In this document: positions 42,097-50,071 of the stretch, in pieces
Layout of the letters: every line of letters begins with the position of its first letter
Numbering within the stretch: position 1 is the stretch's first letter
NCBI RefSeq assembly: GCF_011009015.1
Contig: NZ_CP048880.1
Span: 38,424-102,423, forward strand
Direction of reading: 5' to 3'
DNA: 64,000 nt
Source of the DNA: Spartinivicinus ruber
GTDB taxonomy: Bacteria > Pseudomonadota > Gammaproteobacteria > Pseudomonadales > Zooshikellaceae
Made by a program: the position numbers and the translations under genes
The notes under the pieces: model-generated
Told to the model about the DNA's origin: nothing
Databases searched by the model: none
What the model saw: only the letters and a program-made list of their open reading frames with translations

Positions 42097-42365
42097 ATTT
42101 AAGTGTGAAACAAGAATATTCTACTCACACTTAAATGTAAATCTCTACCACTTTCTAATGGCTTAGCTATGCCTTGAAATAATCAAATTTCATTCATAAT
42201 GGAAATTTCTACCACTTAATGTAATTTCCTCACACTTTGGGAATCTCTACCACTTTCAATGGAAATCCCCACCACTTAAATGGAAATTCCTACCACCTTA
42301 TATGTAAATCCCTCACACTTAAATGGAAATTCCTACCACTTACTATGTAATTTACTACCACTTTA
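42097..42365. repeat. iteron array: plasmid origin of the Rep_3 replicon
   Basis: From 42199 to 42365 there are eight tandem direct repeats of about 21 bases with consensus ATGGAAATTCCTACCACTTA; a variant form has CTCACACTTA in place of CTACCACTTA. A ninth copy starts at 42135. An inverted pair, TTTAAGTGTGA (42098) facing TCACACTTAAA (42125), lies next to the rep start and may be the autoregulatory operator. Length and phasing near 21-22 bases fit Rep_3 iterons. A small hairpin (TGTAGC-CTTT-GCTACA) follows at 42371. Confidence 0.88.
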
Positions 42366-42824
42366 AGAGCTGTAGCCTTTGCTACATAAGGGCTGTAGCT
42401 CCCCTAAAACAAAAAACAGATAAAAACAAAATAAAAACACTTTAAACAACAAACAAGAGTTGTCAGTAGTTAAAAGAAAAAAGCCTATTTTTTATTCAAA
42501 AACAAAGCATTAAAGGAAAGTGGGAGTGAAATACAAAGAATTTTACCCCAAGAAAAGCTGATATAATCTTCAACTAGTTCTAAATTTTCTTGTTACCGTG
42601 TAACAAGAAATAAAGTCAGAAATCGAATCCCTCACACAGAGCCCTCAGAAGCAGTTTAAATACATACCTGCACCCTAACCATTACTTATACATCAAACAT
42701 CGCTTAAATCATGCGTCAGGTGTGATACACGACTTAGTTCGTGTATACTTTTGAATAAACCGTTACTGTCTTATAACTACAGTACTACAAAACGGTAAAA
42801 AATCCGTCAAAAGGAGTATGTAAA
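42366..42824. other. AT-rich flank of the plasmid origin, no gene
   Basis: After a hairpin (42371-42386) comes an A-rich tract (42405-42460) that could be the unwinding element of the iteron origin. A long palindrome around 42592-42604 follows (separate entry), then a second inverted repeat ATACACGA / TCGTGTAT at 42725-42746. AAAGGAG at about 42811 is the ribosome binding site of the endolysin gene. No gene is visible. Confidence 0.5.
42592..42604. promoter_or_regulatory. 13-bp palindrome GTTACCGTGTAAC (matS-like), copy 1
   Basis: The 5-3-5 palindrome is extended here to 11-bp arms (TTTCTTGTTAC / GTAACAAGAAA), the most symmetrical copy in the window. It lies about 230 bases beyond the Rep_3 iterons. 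Other copies are at 46222, 47677, 47712 and 48221, the last three flanking a MatP-like gene. Confidence 0.75.
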
Positions 42825-43283
42825 TTGAGCAGTATTATTGCTTTGATTGAGTATGAGGAAGGGTGGCGAGAAAAGCCTTATTTGTGCTCCGAAGGATATC
42901 CAACAATAGGCTACGGCTTCAAAATCGGCCCCAAAGGAGCACCTATTAATCTGTATCAGTTTGAAATTTCACAGTCTGTAGGTCGTTTGTGGCTTAATGA
43001 AATTTTAGCGGATCTCCAAGAAAAAGCTTTTGCTCATACTGAAATTAGAACGGCAGTTGCCGCATGTAACGATGCTAGAAAAGCTGTACTGATTTCGATG
43101 GCTTATCAAATGGGTATCAGTGGATTACTTAAATTTAGAAAGGCTCTGAAAGCAATAGCTGATCAGCGTTGGAGCGATGGCAAAACAGAAATGCTTGATA
43201 GTCGCTGGGCTAGGCAGACTAAGAAGAGGGCGCTAAGACATGCAAATCAGATGTTGTCTGGCGTATGGTTTGATGGTTATTAG
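42825..43283 (+). CDS. T4-type lysozyme endolysin (GH24)
   Basis: The 152-residue protein begins at TTG, supported by AAAGGAG eight bases upstream. It has the GH24 active-site pattern IEYEEGWREKPYLCSEGYPTIGYG, where the Glu is in EEG and the Thr in TIGYG; the usual Asp position reads Cys-Ser. There is no signal peptide or anchor, so it needs a holin. It is separated from the holin genes by the whole structural operon and the plasmid module, so its transcription is probably independent of the late operon. Confidence 0.83.
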   Translation: MSSIIALIEYEEGWREKPYLCSEGYPTIGYGFKIGPKGAPINLYQFEISQSVGRLWLNEILADLQEKAFAHTEIRTAVAACNDARKAVLISMAYQMGISGLLKFRKALKAIADQRWSDGKTEMLDSRWARQTKKRALRHANQMLSGVWFDGY

Positions 43284-43322
43284 CTTAACTTCTCTGATTT
43301 CAACTAAAGGTAATTAGGATAT

Positions 43323-43715
43323 ATGAAAAAAGTTACCTTTACTTTGCTTCTTATCCTTGCTGCATTGCTGTCTTCCTGTAGTGACGAAAAACATATAACT
43401 AAGGATTACTATCTTTTTAGCAATGATAATGGAGTTCGTTCAATATACTGTAAGGTTGGAGATTCTTTGTACAAAAATTTATTATGGTACAAAGTTATAA
43501 GTGTAGAAAATGGTGGTGGTTTTTTATTAGGAAGACTTGTTGTTTCTGGGTTTGAGAAAGACTTTGTAATTTTTATAGAAGATAATAAAAGTTGTATGAA
43601 TAGCAAGGTTGTAACATATGAAACTGAGAAGGAGTTTATTTCTAAATCAAAGGCCGAGAAAATTTCTGATGATATTGTTATGAGTGTTTTGGCGAGTATT
43701 AACCAGGACAGCTAG
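43323..43715 (+). CDS. lipoprotein of unknown function
   Basis: The 130-residue precursor has a basic start, a hydrophobic core and a lipobox (LLSSC, Cys19). The mature part is small and beta-rich. It follows the endolysin by 40 bases and could be co-transcribed. In that place a spanin or a superinfection-exclusion lipoprotein would be natural, but it is too long for an Rz1-type spanin and I do not recognise it. Confidence 0.7.
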   Translation: MKKVTFTLLLILAALLSSCSDEKHITKDYYLFSNDNGVRSIYCKVGDSLYKNLLWYKVISVENGGGFLLGRLVVSGFEKDFVIFIEDNKSCMNSKVVTYETEKEFISKSKAEKISDDIVMSVLASINQDS

Positions 43716-43736
43716 ACCATCCTGGCATGGCACCAG

Positions 43737-44009
43737 CTATTTCAATGATTCTTTAAGTGCTTTACCTGCAACAAATGACGGAACATTTGCAGCAGCAATT
43801 TGAATTTCTGCACCTGTTTGCGGGTTTCTACCCGTTCGGGCCGCACGGTGCTTTACTTTAAACGTACCGAAGCCAACCAGCTGCACTTGATCACCTTCTT
43901 TTAATGCTTCTTGAATGCTAACAAGTTTGGCATCTAATGCAGCCTTTGCCTGAGCTTTTGATATGTCTGCTTTATCTGCAATTAGGTCAATTAATTCAGC
44001 TTTATTCAT
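43737..44009 (-). CDS. HU-family DNA-binding protein
   Basis: The 90-residue protein is a complete HU homologue: [25 protein letters not shown] helices, [24 protein letters not shown] with the DNA-binding arm, and [18 protein letters not shown] at the end. The start is supported by AAGGA. HU bends DNA and helps iteron origins and partition complexes; an element-borne copy beside a Rep_3 origin may supply that need. It is single-gene and transcribed leftward. Confidence 0.93.
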   Translation of the reverse strand: MNKAELIDLIADKADISKAQAKAALDAKLVSIQEALKEGDQVQLVGFGTFKVKHRAARTGRNPQTGAEIQIAAANVPSFVAGKALKESLK

Positions 44010-44169
44010 TCTCTATCCTTCAATGTTTGAAAGAGGTTTTATAGCACAGTTGCAGGGTGTTGAAACCAATTAAAGACAATATTCATTTAGCCCAGTTAAC
44101 AAGTGAAGCTATAAATTCTAAATGTAAGGATGGTCTAATAAATTATCTTAGGTAAGTTACGCAATTGTT

Positions 44170-44195
44170 TTTGGATTGCACAATCCAAATATAAT
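44170..44195 (+). promoter_or_regulatory. operator palindrome overlapping a promoter of the second RHH pair
   Basis: TTTGGATTGCACAATCCAAA (44170-44189) is a near-perfect inverted repeat immediately followed by the -10-like TATAAT (44190-44195). Transcription would begin near 44202, which argues that translation of the next gene starts at GTG 44235 rather than at ATG 44196. The RHH product is the likely ligand. Confidence 0.7.
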
Positions 44196-44234
44196 ATGAT
44201 CAGAGTATTAGTGTATTTGCTTGAGGGTTACCAG

Positions 44235-44450
44235 GTGAGCAGCAAAGTTCAATATGATTTAGAGTTGTCAAAAGACCTTGAGGAGATGATAAAAAAAATC
44301 TCAGCAAGCATGACCAATGGCGATGAAAAGGAGCTTATACGCAAGGCTATTTTATTGATGGATACTGTAGACCAGGCCCAAGCAAACGGCGAAAGTTTAG
44401 CATTGATAAATCAAAATAATGATGTTACAGCTAGGGTAATTTTAAACTAG
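44235..44450 (+). CDS. RHH-like regulator of a second RHH/two-TM pair
   Basis: The 71-residue protein from GTG 44235 reads SSKVQYDLELSKDLEEMIKKISASM and NGDEKELIRKAILLMDTVDQAQANGESLALI. This is the strand-helix-helix plan of CopG-like proteins, with a C-terminal part like that of the protein at 13752. GAGG lies about seven bases upstream. It is 12 bases before a two-TM membrane protein gene, mirroring the pair at 13752-14275. Confidence 0.7.
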   Translation: MSSKVQYDLELSKDLEEMIKKISASMTNGDEKELIRKAILLMDTVDQAQANGESLALINQNNDVTARVILN

Positions 44451-44462
44451 TTGTAGCAATCC

Positions 44463-44810
44463 ATGAGTGATATTGAAACAATTATTGTTGGCGATCAAAA
44501 AAACACCAATAAAGAAAAGGTAGAACCTAAAACAATTTTTGTTGATGGTGAGTCAAAAAAGGAAAGATATATTGTCCATGACTTTAAGCACCATCCAGAA
44601 AAAAACAAATTTTCTTTAGCCAAATGGGTTTTGCTTGGGTTATTAATTCTTCTGCTTTTCATTTTGTGCTGCCTAGCTTACGTTAACACTCACGCCCCTA
44701 ATTTTTCTGAGCGTTGGGATAGCATATTTTCTCAATTAGTTACACCAATCTTCTCGTTAGCTTCGCTAGTTGTTGGTTATTATTTCGGCAACAACACAAA
44801 TCAGACTTAG
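44463..44810 (+). CDS. small two-TM membrane protein of the second pair
   Basis: The 115-residue protein has a 56-residue polar N-terminus, a first membrane segment (residues 58-79, WVLLGLLILLLFILCCLAYV) and a second at 95-112 (LVTPIFSLASLVVGYYFGN). The same order is seen in the protein at 13967, although sequence identity is low outside the second segment. Function is unknown; the association with an RHH regulator is the only guide. Confidence 0.68.
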   Translation: MSDIETIIVGDQKNTNKEKVEPKTIFVDGESKKERYIVHDFKHHPEKNKFSLAKWVLLGLLILLLFILCCLAYVNTHAPNFSERWDSIFSQLVTPIFSLASLVVGYYFGNNTNQT

Positions 44811-44977
44811 CAGCTTATCCACAACACCTGTAGGTAAGGTTGTTGATATGAGATGAGCTTAAGTTTTTTCTTTTGCTTATTTACCAGCCAACTCTAAAAA
44901 CACTAACAGTAACCGAAATCTGATGTACGACCTTGCTAAAATCGCGCCTTTGTTTTGAGTTGTAAGGAAGCAAAGCA

Positions 44978-45841
44978 GTGGCAGATTTAGCGAAGATAGG
45001 GGATAAACATAACTGCCCTTTGTGTGGTACTAACGCTGTTGCCGAAGGTTCATCAAATGTCTTATTAGATGGAATGCCGGTTGCCCGAGTTGGCGATAAG
45101 ACAACTTGCGGCGCATCTATAGTCACTGGCCTTGGTTGGCTGAACGTTGATAATAAATCAGTTGCAGTACTTGGCAGTGTGACGAGTCATGGCGGAGTGA
45201 TTGAGGCTAGCTCTACTGCTCGTGCAGGTGCTCCTGGCGGTAGCGGAATATCCCCAACAGACTTTAACCGTGTTGCTTTCCAGGGCATGAAGTACGGCTT
45301 CCAGCGGGACCCAGAAAGACCAGAGTTAGACGGCAATAAGGGTATGCACTACTTCGGTGACATGGACTCTTCAGGCCTTGGGTTTAACGCTGCGGTTAAC
45401 AATGGGACTATTCAAGGTGAAGTAAAGAAGGAGCAGGAGAAGCCTAAGAACTGGGTAAAAATACAACTCGTAGACCAGAACGAAAAGGGATTGGCTGGTG
45501 AGGTCTATATTGTTAAAGACGCTGCTAGTGGTCAGCTCCTTGATACTGGCTACTTAGGTAAACATGGCAGCAAACACATTCCCCTCCCTGAGCACGTCAA
45601 GCAAGTTACCGTTGAATACCCTGAGATAGAACCATACGACCAGTACGATATGCACTTAGCCCGTCGGCCTGGTGAAAGTGATGTGTCCTATGCCAAAAGG
45701 ATACAGGAGCAGGGTAGTGGGGGGAACATGTCACGTAGTTTGCTAGATGCTCGGCCAGAGTTACAAGAACTTTTTCGATCATATTTCGAGCTAGTAGAGC
45801 AGGCATCAAGAGAAGGAAAAGGGTTATACATCACATTCTAG
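44978..45841 (+). CDS. PAAR-domain spike protein with C-terminal extension
   Basis: The 287-residue protein has a PAAR domain at residues 1-90 with repeated DG-x-PVARVGD and cysteine/histidine positions (HNCPLCGTNAV, TTCGAS). Residues 150-210 (WVKIQLVDQNEKGLAGEVYIVKD) resemble the adaptor region seen in PAAR proteins that sharpen type VI secretion spikes. No toxic domain is obvious in the remaining 80 residues. The phage here is non-contractile, so it is more likely cargo for a host T6SS than a virion part. Confidence 0.82.
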   Translation: MADLAKIGDKHNCPLCGTNAVAEGSSNVLLDGMPVARVGDKTTCGASIVTGLGWLNVDNKSVAVLGSVTSHGGVIEASSTARAGAPGGSGISPTDFNRVAFQGMKYGFQRDPERPELDGNKGMHYFGDMDSSGLGFNAAVNNGTIQGEVKKEQEKPKNWVKIQLVDQNEKGLAGEVYIVKDAASGQLLDTGYLGKHGSKHIPLPEHVKQVTVEYPEIEPYDQYDMHLARRPGESDVSYAKRIQEQGSGGNMSRSLLDARPELQELFRSYFELVEQASREGKGLYITF

Positions 45842-45964
45842 GGGCAGTGTAAATACCCCTAGTTGGAATAACAAATTTGGTTTTGCTTGATGCTAGACAA
45901 AAGTAAATTTTTGATCGTGATAAATTTCTCTCAATTTTTGCTGGAATGACTGAGAGCTAAATTG

Positions 45965-46192
45965 ATGGTAAAACCTTATATTGTTGTTGTAACACTGTTT
46001 TTATCTGCATGTGGTGAAACTGTACAGACATTAGAGTGGTATAAAGAAAACCCCGAAGCACGTAAAGAGATGATCAAAAAGTGTAATAGCAATCCTACTG
46101 AGCTTGCCGAAACACCAAACTGCATTAATGCTCAAACAGCCCAAGCAAGGGATAGTAGCTGGTTTAAAAAAAGTGATGATACTGGATGGTAA
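45965..46192 (+). CDS. EexN-family entry-exclusion lipoprotein
   Basis: The 75-residue protein has a lipobox (LSAC, Cys15) and the EexN pattern TLEWYKENPEARKEMIKKCNSNPTELAETPNCINA. EexN proteins are encoded by conjugative plasmids and block entry of related plasmids. No other conjugation gene is in the window. The ATG at 45965 is preferred to the TTG before it. It supports plasmid-like recombination in the history of this region. Confidence 0.8.
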   Translation: MVKPYIVVVTLFLSACGETVQTLEWYKENPEARKEMIKKCNSNPTELAETPNCINAQTAQARDSSWFKKSDDTGW

Positions 46193-46221
46193 TTAGCGCT
46201 AGGGCTAAATATAGCTTATCA

Positions 46222-46234
46222 GTTACACGGTAAC
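46222..46234. promoter_or_regulatory. matS-like palindrome, copy 2
   Basis: GTTACACGGTAAC, the reverse complement of copy 1, lies exactly at the 3' end of the WGR gene and includes its stop codon region. Confidence 0.7.
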
Positions 46235-46450
46235 AGGCCCAGCATACCCCTTGCGCCGCTTCTCTTTGACTAGTCTGTCTTGAACGGCGCGGGCTTCTTC
46301 GTAGCTATCAAACGTATCAATTTGCACCTGGCCTTTTGTGCCAATCTTGCCCCATTGACGCAGTAGTGACCACTTTCCGAATAAGTCCTGCTGTATCAAC
46401 AGCGTATAAAATTTATGTGATTTTTCGTCGCTAAACTTGAGGTGAATCAT
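46223..46450 (-). CDS. WGR-domain protein
   Basis: The 75-residue protein is a stand-alone WGR domain: HKFYTLLIQQDLFGKWSLLRQWGKIGTKGQ contains the W-G-R-like motif (QWGKIG), and DSYEEARAVQDRLVKEKRRKGY closes the domain. WGR domains bind nucleic acids in PARPs, MolR and phage proteins. It is a single leftward gene among cargo. The canonical arginine after WG is lysine here. Confidence 0.85.
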   Translation of the reverse strand: MIHLKFSDEKSHKFYTLLIQQDLFGKWSLLRQWGKIGTKGQVQIDTFDSYEEARAVQDRLVKEKRRKGYAGPVTV

Positions 46451-46782
46451 CCTGATTACCTAGTTAATGACCAGCTGAAAGTAAAGCAGGGCAGGGGATA
46501 GAGGTCAATTTATTCGTGCCCCCTAGGCAAGCGTTCAGGAAGGCCTTCTAAATCACTGGTAAGTTTTCACCTTCATACTCCCGCTTAACCACTATTAACC
46601 CTAAAAGCTATTTGATACCTAGCAACAATGACGAGGTTCTCGAAAGCTCCTAATGTGTTTTGTCATGAAATCATTGCTCTGCAGGAAAATAATAAACTAT
46701 CTAAGATTTTGGTCTAGCCGCACCGATTCACAGCAGTAAGCTATAATTATATAATTTAAACAGTAGTAAAGATGTAAAACCA
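46451..46782. other. 332-bp intergenic stretch
   Basis: I see no gene. The last 40 bases are AT-rich (ATAATTATATAATTTAAAC) and likely include the promoter of the rhodanese gene. Confidence 0.4.
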
Positions 46783-47574
46783 ATGAACACACAAACACTA
46801 TGTCAAAACATATGCATAGCAATATTACTAGCCTTCACTGCTATAGTTAATACGCACTCAGCATCTAATGACTTTCCTCTAAGAGAAAAATACAAAGACG
46901 TTCCAACAATAGAGCTACAAACACTCAGTAATGAATACACCAACACCATCATTATCGACGTCAGATCAAAAGCTGAATACGAAGTGATTCATATAGCCAA
47001 ATCACACAATATACCTTTATCAAACAGAGGATTCGTAAATAAAGTTAAAAAACTAAGAGAAGACAATCCAAACAAAAAAATAATCCTTTACTGCAATGGG
47101 CATACTTGTGCCAAAAGTTACAAAGCAACAAAAAAACTCTCAGATGAAAAAATCGACAACTGCCTAGCGTTTGATGCAGGCATATTCGACTGGATTCAGA
47201 AAAATCCACAACACTCTGCCTTATTAGGGAAAGAGCCTGCAGACTTATCAAAACTTATATCAGCTCAAGAGTTTAAGAGTCGCACACTAAAAAAAGAAGA
47301 ATTTGAACAAAAACTATCATCAACCAACAACGCGATTGTTATAGATATTAGGGAGGCAGTCCAACGAAAATTCAACCCTAACTACAAAAGCATAAGAAAC
47401 ATCCCCTTCACAAATATAGTGAAAGCAATCAAAAACAAAAAATATCAAGACAAGACACTGTTCATTTTTGATGCAGTAGGCAAGCAAGTTAAGTGGCTTC
47501 AGTACTATCTAAAAGACAACCAATACCAAAACTACTACTTCCTTGATAAAGGAGTAAAGTCGTTACAAATTTAA
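46783..47574 (+). CDS. exported protein with two rhodanese-like domains
   Basis: The 263-residue protein has a signal peptide (about residues 1-27, ending NTHSAS). The first rhodanese domain contains IIIDVRSKAEYEVIHIAKSHNIPL and the active-site loop YCNGHTCAKSYKA with its cysteine. The second (AIVIDIREAVQRKFNPNYKSIRNIPF) lacks the catalytic cysteine (FDAVGKQVKW). Two-domain exported rhodaneses may handle sulfur or cyanide in the periplasm. It is a single-gene unit with its own terminator. Confidence 0.82.
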   Translation: MNTQTLCQNICIAILLAFTAIVNTHSASNDFPLREKYKDVPTIELQTLSNEYTNTIIIDVRSKAEYEVIHIAKSHNIPLSNRGFVNKVKKLREDNPNKKIILYCNGHTCAKSYKATKKLSDEKIDNCLAFDAGIFDWIQKNPQHSALLGKEPADLSKLISAQEFKSRTLKKEEFEQKLSSTNNAIVIDIREAVQRKFNPNYKSIRNIPFTNIVKAIKNKKYQDKTLFIFDAVGKQVKWLQYYLKDNQYQNYYFLDKGVKSLQI

Positions 47575-47629
47575 CTGTTTTTCAAATCTTCAAGGATGAA
47601 GAAATGTTCATTCAAAAAGAGAATTTTAG

Positions 47630-47655
47630 CCCTGCTTTTGCGGGGTTTATTTTTT
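47630..47655 (+). terminator. rho-independent terminator after the rhodanese gene
   Basis: CCCTGC-TTTT-GCGGGG forms a 6-bp stem followed by TTTATTTTTT. Confidence 0.8.
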
Positions 47656-47676
47656 ATAATCCCTCCCCAAATTTTT

Positions 47677-47724
47677 GTTACCGTGTAACATATTCGTGTG
47701 CTATTCTATCTGTGACCGTGTAAC
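47677..47724. promoter_or_regulatory. two matS-like palindromes upstream of the MatP-like gene (copies 3 and 4)
   Basis: GTTACCGTGTAAC at 47677-47689 and GTGACCGTGTAAC at 47712-47724 have centres 35 bases apart; the second ends 12 bases before the start codon at 47737. The second has one arm exactly as in matS (GTGAC). They could be autoregulatory operators as well as structural sites. Confidence 0.8.
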
Positions 47725-47736
47725 AGGCTAGCAGCT

Positions 47737-48216
47737 ATGCGATTCCGAATCACCAAAGATAACTACATGGATGCTTATCTTTATCTAAAAGATCAGCTCG
47801 ACAAAACACATGAACCCAAGAGCATAGGTCATCATGTTAAGTATGACTGGAGGTCACCACACGTTGAACTTTCTACACCAGATCAAGAGCTAGAACGTTG
47901 CAGCCCAGTATCATTTAATATTTTCCCAGATGATGCGCCCGACGAGCTTCAAAAATGGTGTGAAAAGTATTTAGAAAAACAGCATTGGACGCGGTTACGA
48001 GGTGCTATCAGAGCACGACAGAAGCGGCGTAAAGACGAAGAAGCCAGGGAGCAGAAGAAGAACGTTACATTGTCACGAAGGGCTTATTATAAGCTGGTTG
48101 AAATGAGCAAAGAGCTTAGCGAAACTGACGAGCCACTAACGCTATCAGACACAATAATCGAGGCTGAAGAACTGTTGTTTCAAGCGGGGCATATAAAAGC
48201 GCCGTGGGATGAGTGA
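47737..48216 (+). CDS. MatP-like DNA-organising protein
   Basis: The 159-residue protein resembles MatP, the protein that condenses the Ter macrodomain of enterobacterial chromosomes. Residues 69-98 (LQKWCEKYLEKQHWTRLRGAIRARQKRR) align with the MatP helix ending NRMKQTIRARRKRH. Next come KKNVTLSRRAYYKLVEMSKE and LTLSDTIIEAEELL, the RHH strand and helices. MatP binds the 13-bp matS (GTGACRNYGTCAC); 13-bp palindromes of the same 5-3-5 plan flank this gene on both sides. The N-terminal 65 residues are less similar. Confidence 0.72.
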   Translation: MRFRITKDNYMDAYLYLKDQLDKTHEPKSIGHHVKYDWRSPHVELSTPDQELERCSPVSFNIFPDDAPDELQKWCEKYLEKQHWTRLRGAIRARQKRRKDEEAREQKKNVTLSRRAYYKLVEMSKELSETDEPLTLSDTIIEAEELLFQAGHIKAPWDE

Positions 48217-48220
48217 TCTT

Positions 48221-48233
48221 GTTACACGGTAAC
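48221..48233. promoter_or_regulatory. matS-like palindrome, copy 5
   Basis: GTTACACGGTAAC lies four bases after the stop of the MatP-like gene, in the opposite orientation to copies 3 and 4. Confidence 0.78.
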
Positions 48234-48309
48234 GGATTTTCCGTGAAGAAGCATCTCCAGTAGTAAACGTGAGGCTATCACGCTTACTATATTTGTAATC
48301 AATAATGGA

Positions 48310-49017
48310 TTAAAAATTGTACTGTAAAGAAGCAGTATAAGTATCAATATCGGTTTCACCAAAAGCAAACCGTTTTTCACCTACATCATTAATACGTTCC
48401 CAATTGAGGCCAACTGTAAAGTGATCATTGATATTGTAGTTAGCACCTAGGCCTACAGTAATACTAGTGCCTCTTTCAGTTGAGTTATAGCCCTGTCTAA
48501 ATGTTGTTATTTCACTGGTGTCACTCAGATTGACCTCACGAATAGCATTTGATTTTTCATCTAGTTTCCATCTAAGAAGCCCTGCAGAGGCTTTAAGTTC
48601 AAAGCTATCTGTAATAGGATAAAGTCCAATAGCTTTTAGTCCAAAACCCTCAAGTTCATTATCAACGTTATTGGTTGTTCTATAGCCATCGTTTGAATTA
48701 GCAGATAAATTTGATCTGGTATCTGAAAACTTCGTATATTCAGCCTCCAATGCTAAGTAATTATTAAAGCGATAGCCACCGAATAATTTATAAATACCAT
48801 CTTTATCTGTAGAGCTTGTATTAAAAGTACTACCATTATATGAATTTTCAAGACCGTTGGTAGTAATTGCATTTATTGCAAAATTTCCATGCTTATCATA
48901 AGCATCATCATAATCAGCCTGACCAGCGCTAAAACCAAGGTAATAACCGCTTTTCTCGGCGAAAACTGGAGAAGTAAAAGTACTAACAATGGCAATGGCT
49001 AAAACTGTTTTTCTCAT
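48310..49017 (-). CDS. outer-membrane beta-barrel protein (OmpA-like 8-strand type)
   Basis: From MRKTVLAIAIVSTFTSPVFAEK the 235-residue precursor has a signal peptide cut after VFA. Alternating strands follow (GYYLGFSAGQADYDD, LFGGYRFNNYLALEAEYTKFSD, FELKASAGLLRWKLD, ITVGLGANYNINDHFTVGLNWERI), and the protein ends in TASLQYNF with a terminal Phe, the sorting signal of barrels. Porin-like opacity proteins share this plan. It is a single cargo gene, cut off from the right by the Tn3 transposon. Confidence 0.85.
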   Translation of the reverse strand: MRKTVLAIAIVSTFTSPVFAEKSGYYLGFSAGQADYDDAYDKHGNFAINAITTNGLENSYNGSTFNTSSTDKDGIYKLFGGYRFNNYLALEAEYTKFSDTRSNLSANSNDGYRTTNNVDNELEGFGLKAIGLYPITDSFELKASAGLLRWKLDEKSNAIREVNLSDTSEITTFRQGYNSTERGTSITVGLGANYNINDHFTVGLNWERINDVGEKRFAFGETDIDTYTASLQYNF

Positions 49018-49465
49018 GCAAATAAACCTCATAGACTACAAACTTATAAGTTAAAACAATAAACAGGAGTAGTATTTTATGAATTAGTTAACTTATAAAA
49101 TAAAACATTTATACACTATTTTTAAATAAAAAAATAAAAAACAAATAAAGAAGACGTATTATATATTCGCGATTCTTATATATTATAAAAAAATAAAGCT
49201 TTCAAATAAAAAATCATTCTTAAGTATCAATACTTAAAAAATAGTCTGATATGACAACTTATATCAACGACTGGATAGAATAAAACAAAAAATAAGTACT
49301 ATATGATTTGAAAGGGGGCCAGTGGAAGAACCCTCGAAAATGACGAGTTAGTAAATAATAATCTTAGGATGCAGTAAAATTTAGCGTACAGACTGGTAAT
49401 GACAGCTCGGCAGTAAACCCTCGAATTATTTCCTGTAGCCTAAGTCAGACAAAAGGGTTTGGTAT

Positions 49466-50056
49466 TCACTTTTTTGAACCATTGTTGTCTGGCCAACCGA
49501 CACGGGCAAGCGTATCGATGAGCGTAGTCCGCTTAACGCCGAAGTTTCTACAGACAGCTGCCTTGGACATACCACTATCTAGAGCAGTAATAATGGCCTC
49601 TAGTTTTTCTCCTGTGATAGCCAGTGGTCGCCCGCCGACACGTCCACGCCGCTTAGCTGCCGCCAAACCAGCAATGACACGCTCGCGTATCAAGCTGCGC
49701 TCGTACTGTGCCAGTGCGCCAAACACTTGGAATAGCAACTCACCAGATGCCGTGGTGGTATCCATTCCCTCAGTCAAAGAACGAAAGGAGACCTTTCGCT
49801 CTTGTAACGTGTTAATGATAGTCAAGAGGTGCGACAACGATCGACCAAGCCGGTCAAGCTTCCAAACGATCAGTACATCGCCAGGATTTACAAATGCCAG
49901 GGCTTTTGATAACCCAGGTCGATCATCTTTAACACCAGAAGCATGGTCTTCGAACAGAAACCGCTCATCTACGCCAGCCGCCAGCAACGCATCGCGTTGT
50001 AGATCAGTGTTTTGGCGATCAGAGTCAGATGATACGCGCATGTAGCCTACAAGCAT
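49466..50056 (-). CDS. tnpR: serine resolvase TnpR
   Basis: The 196-residue protein from MLVGYMRVSSDSDRQNTDLQ has the resolvase catalytic domain with its nucleophile serine in RVSS, the conserved GDVLIVWKLDRLGRSLSHL segment and EYERSLIRER-like ALAQYERSLIRERVIAG. It ends with a helix-turn-helix (MSKAAVCRNFGVKRTTLIDTL). It resolves cointegrates of the transposon at res. It is transcribed away from tnpA. Confidence 0.93.
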   Translation of the reverse strand: MLVGYMRVSSDSDRQNTDLQRDALLAAGVDERFLFEDHASGVKDDRPGLSKALAFVNPGDVLIVWKLDRLGRSLSHLLTIINTLQERKVSFRSLTEGMDTTTASGELLFQVFGALAQYERSLIRERVIAGLAAAKRRGRVGGRPLAITGEKLEAIITALDSGMSKAAVCRNFGVKRTTLIDTLARVGWPDNNGSKK

Positions 50057-50071
50057 ATGCGGAAAACCCAT

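Noticed and set aside
42097..42365. CRISPR array, because of regular repeats of about 21 bases.
   Set aside because: The repeats are directly adjacent with no unique spacers and sit next to a Rep_3 gene, so they are iterons.
39036..42824. Protelomerase or telomere site, as expected for an N15-like linear phage-plasmid.
   Set aside because: No tyrosine-recombinase-like protelomerase gene is visible in the window. The palindromes are short and repeated, which fits partition sites better than a telomere.
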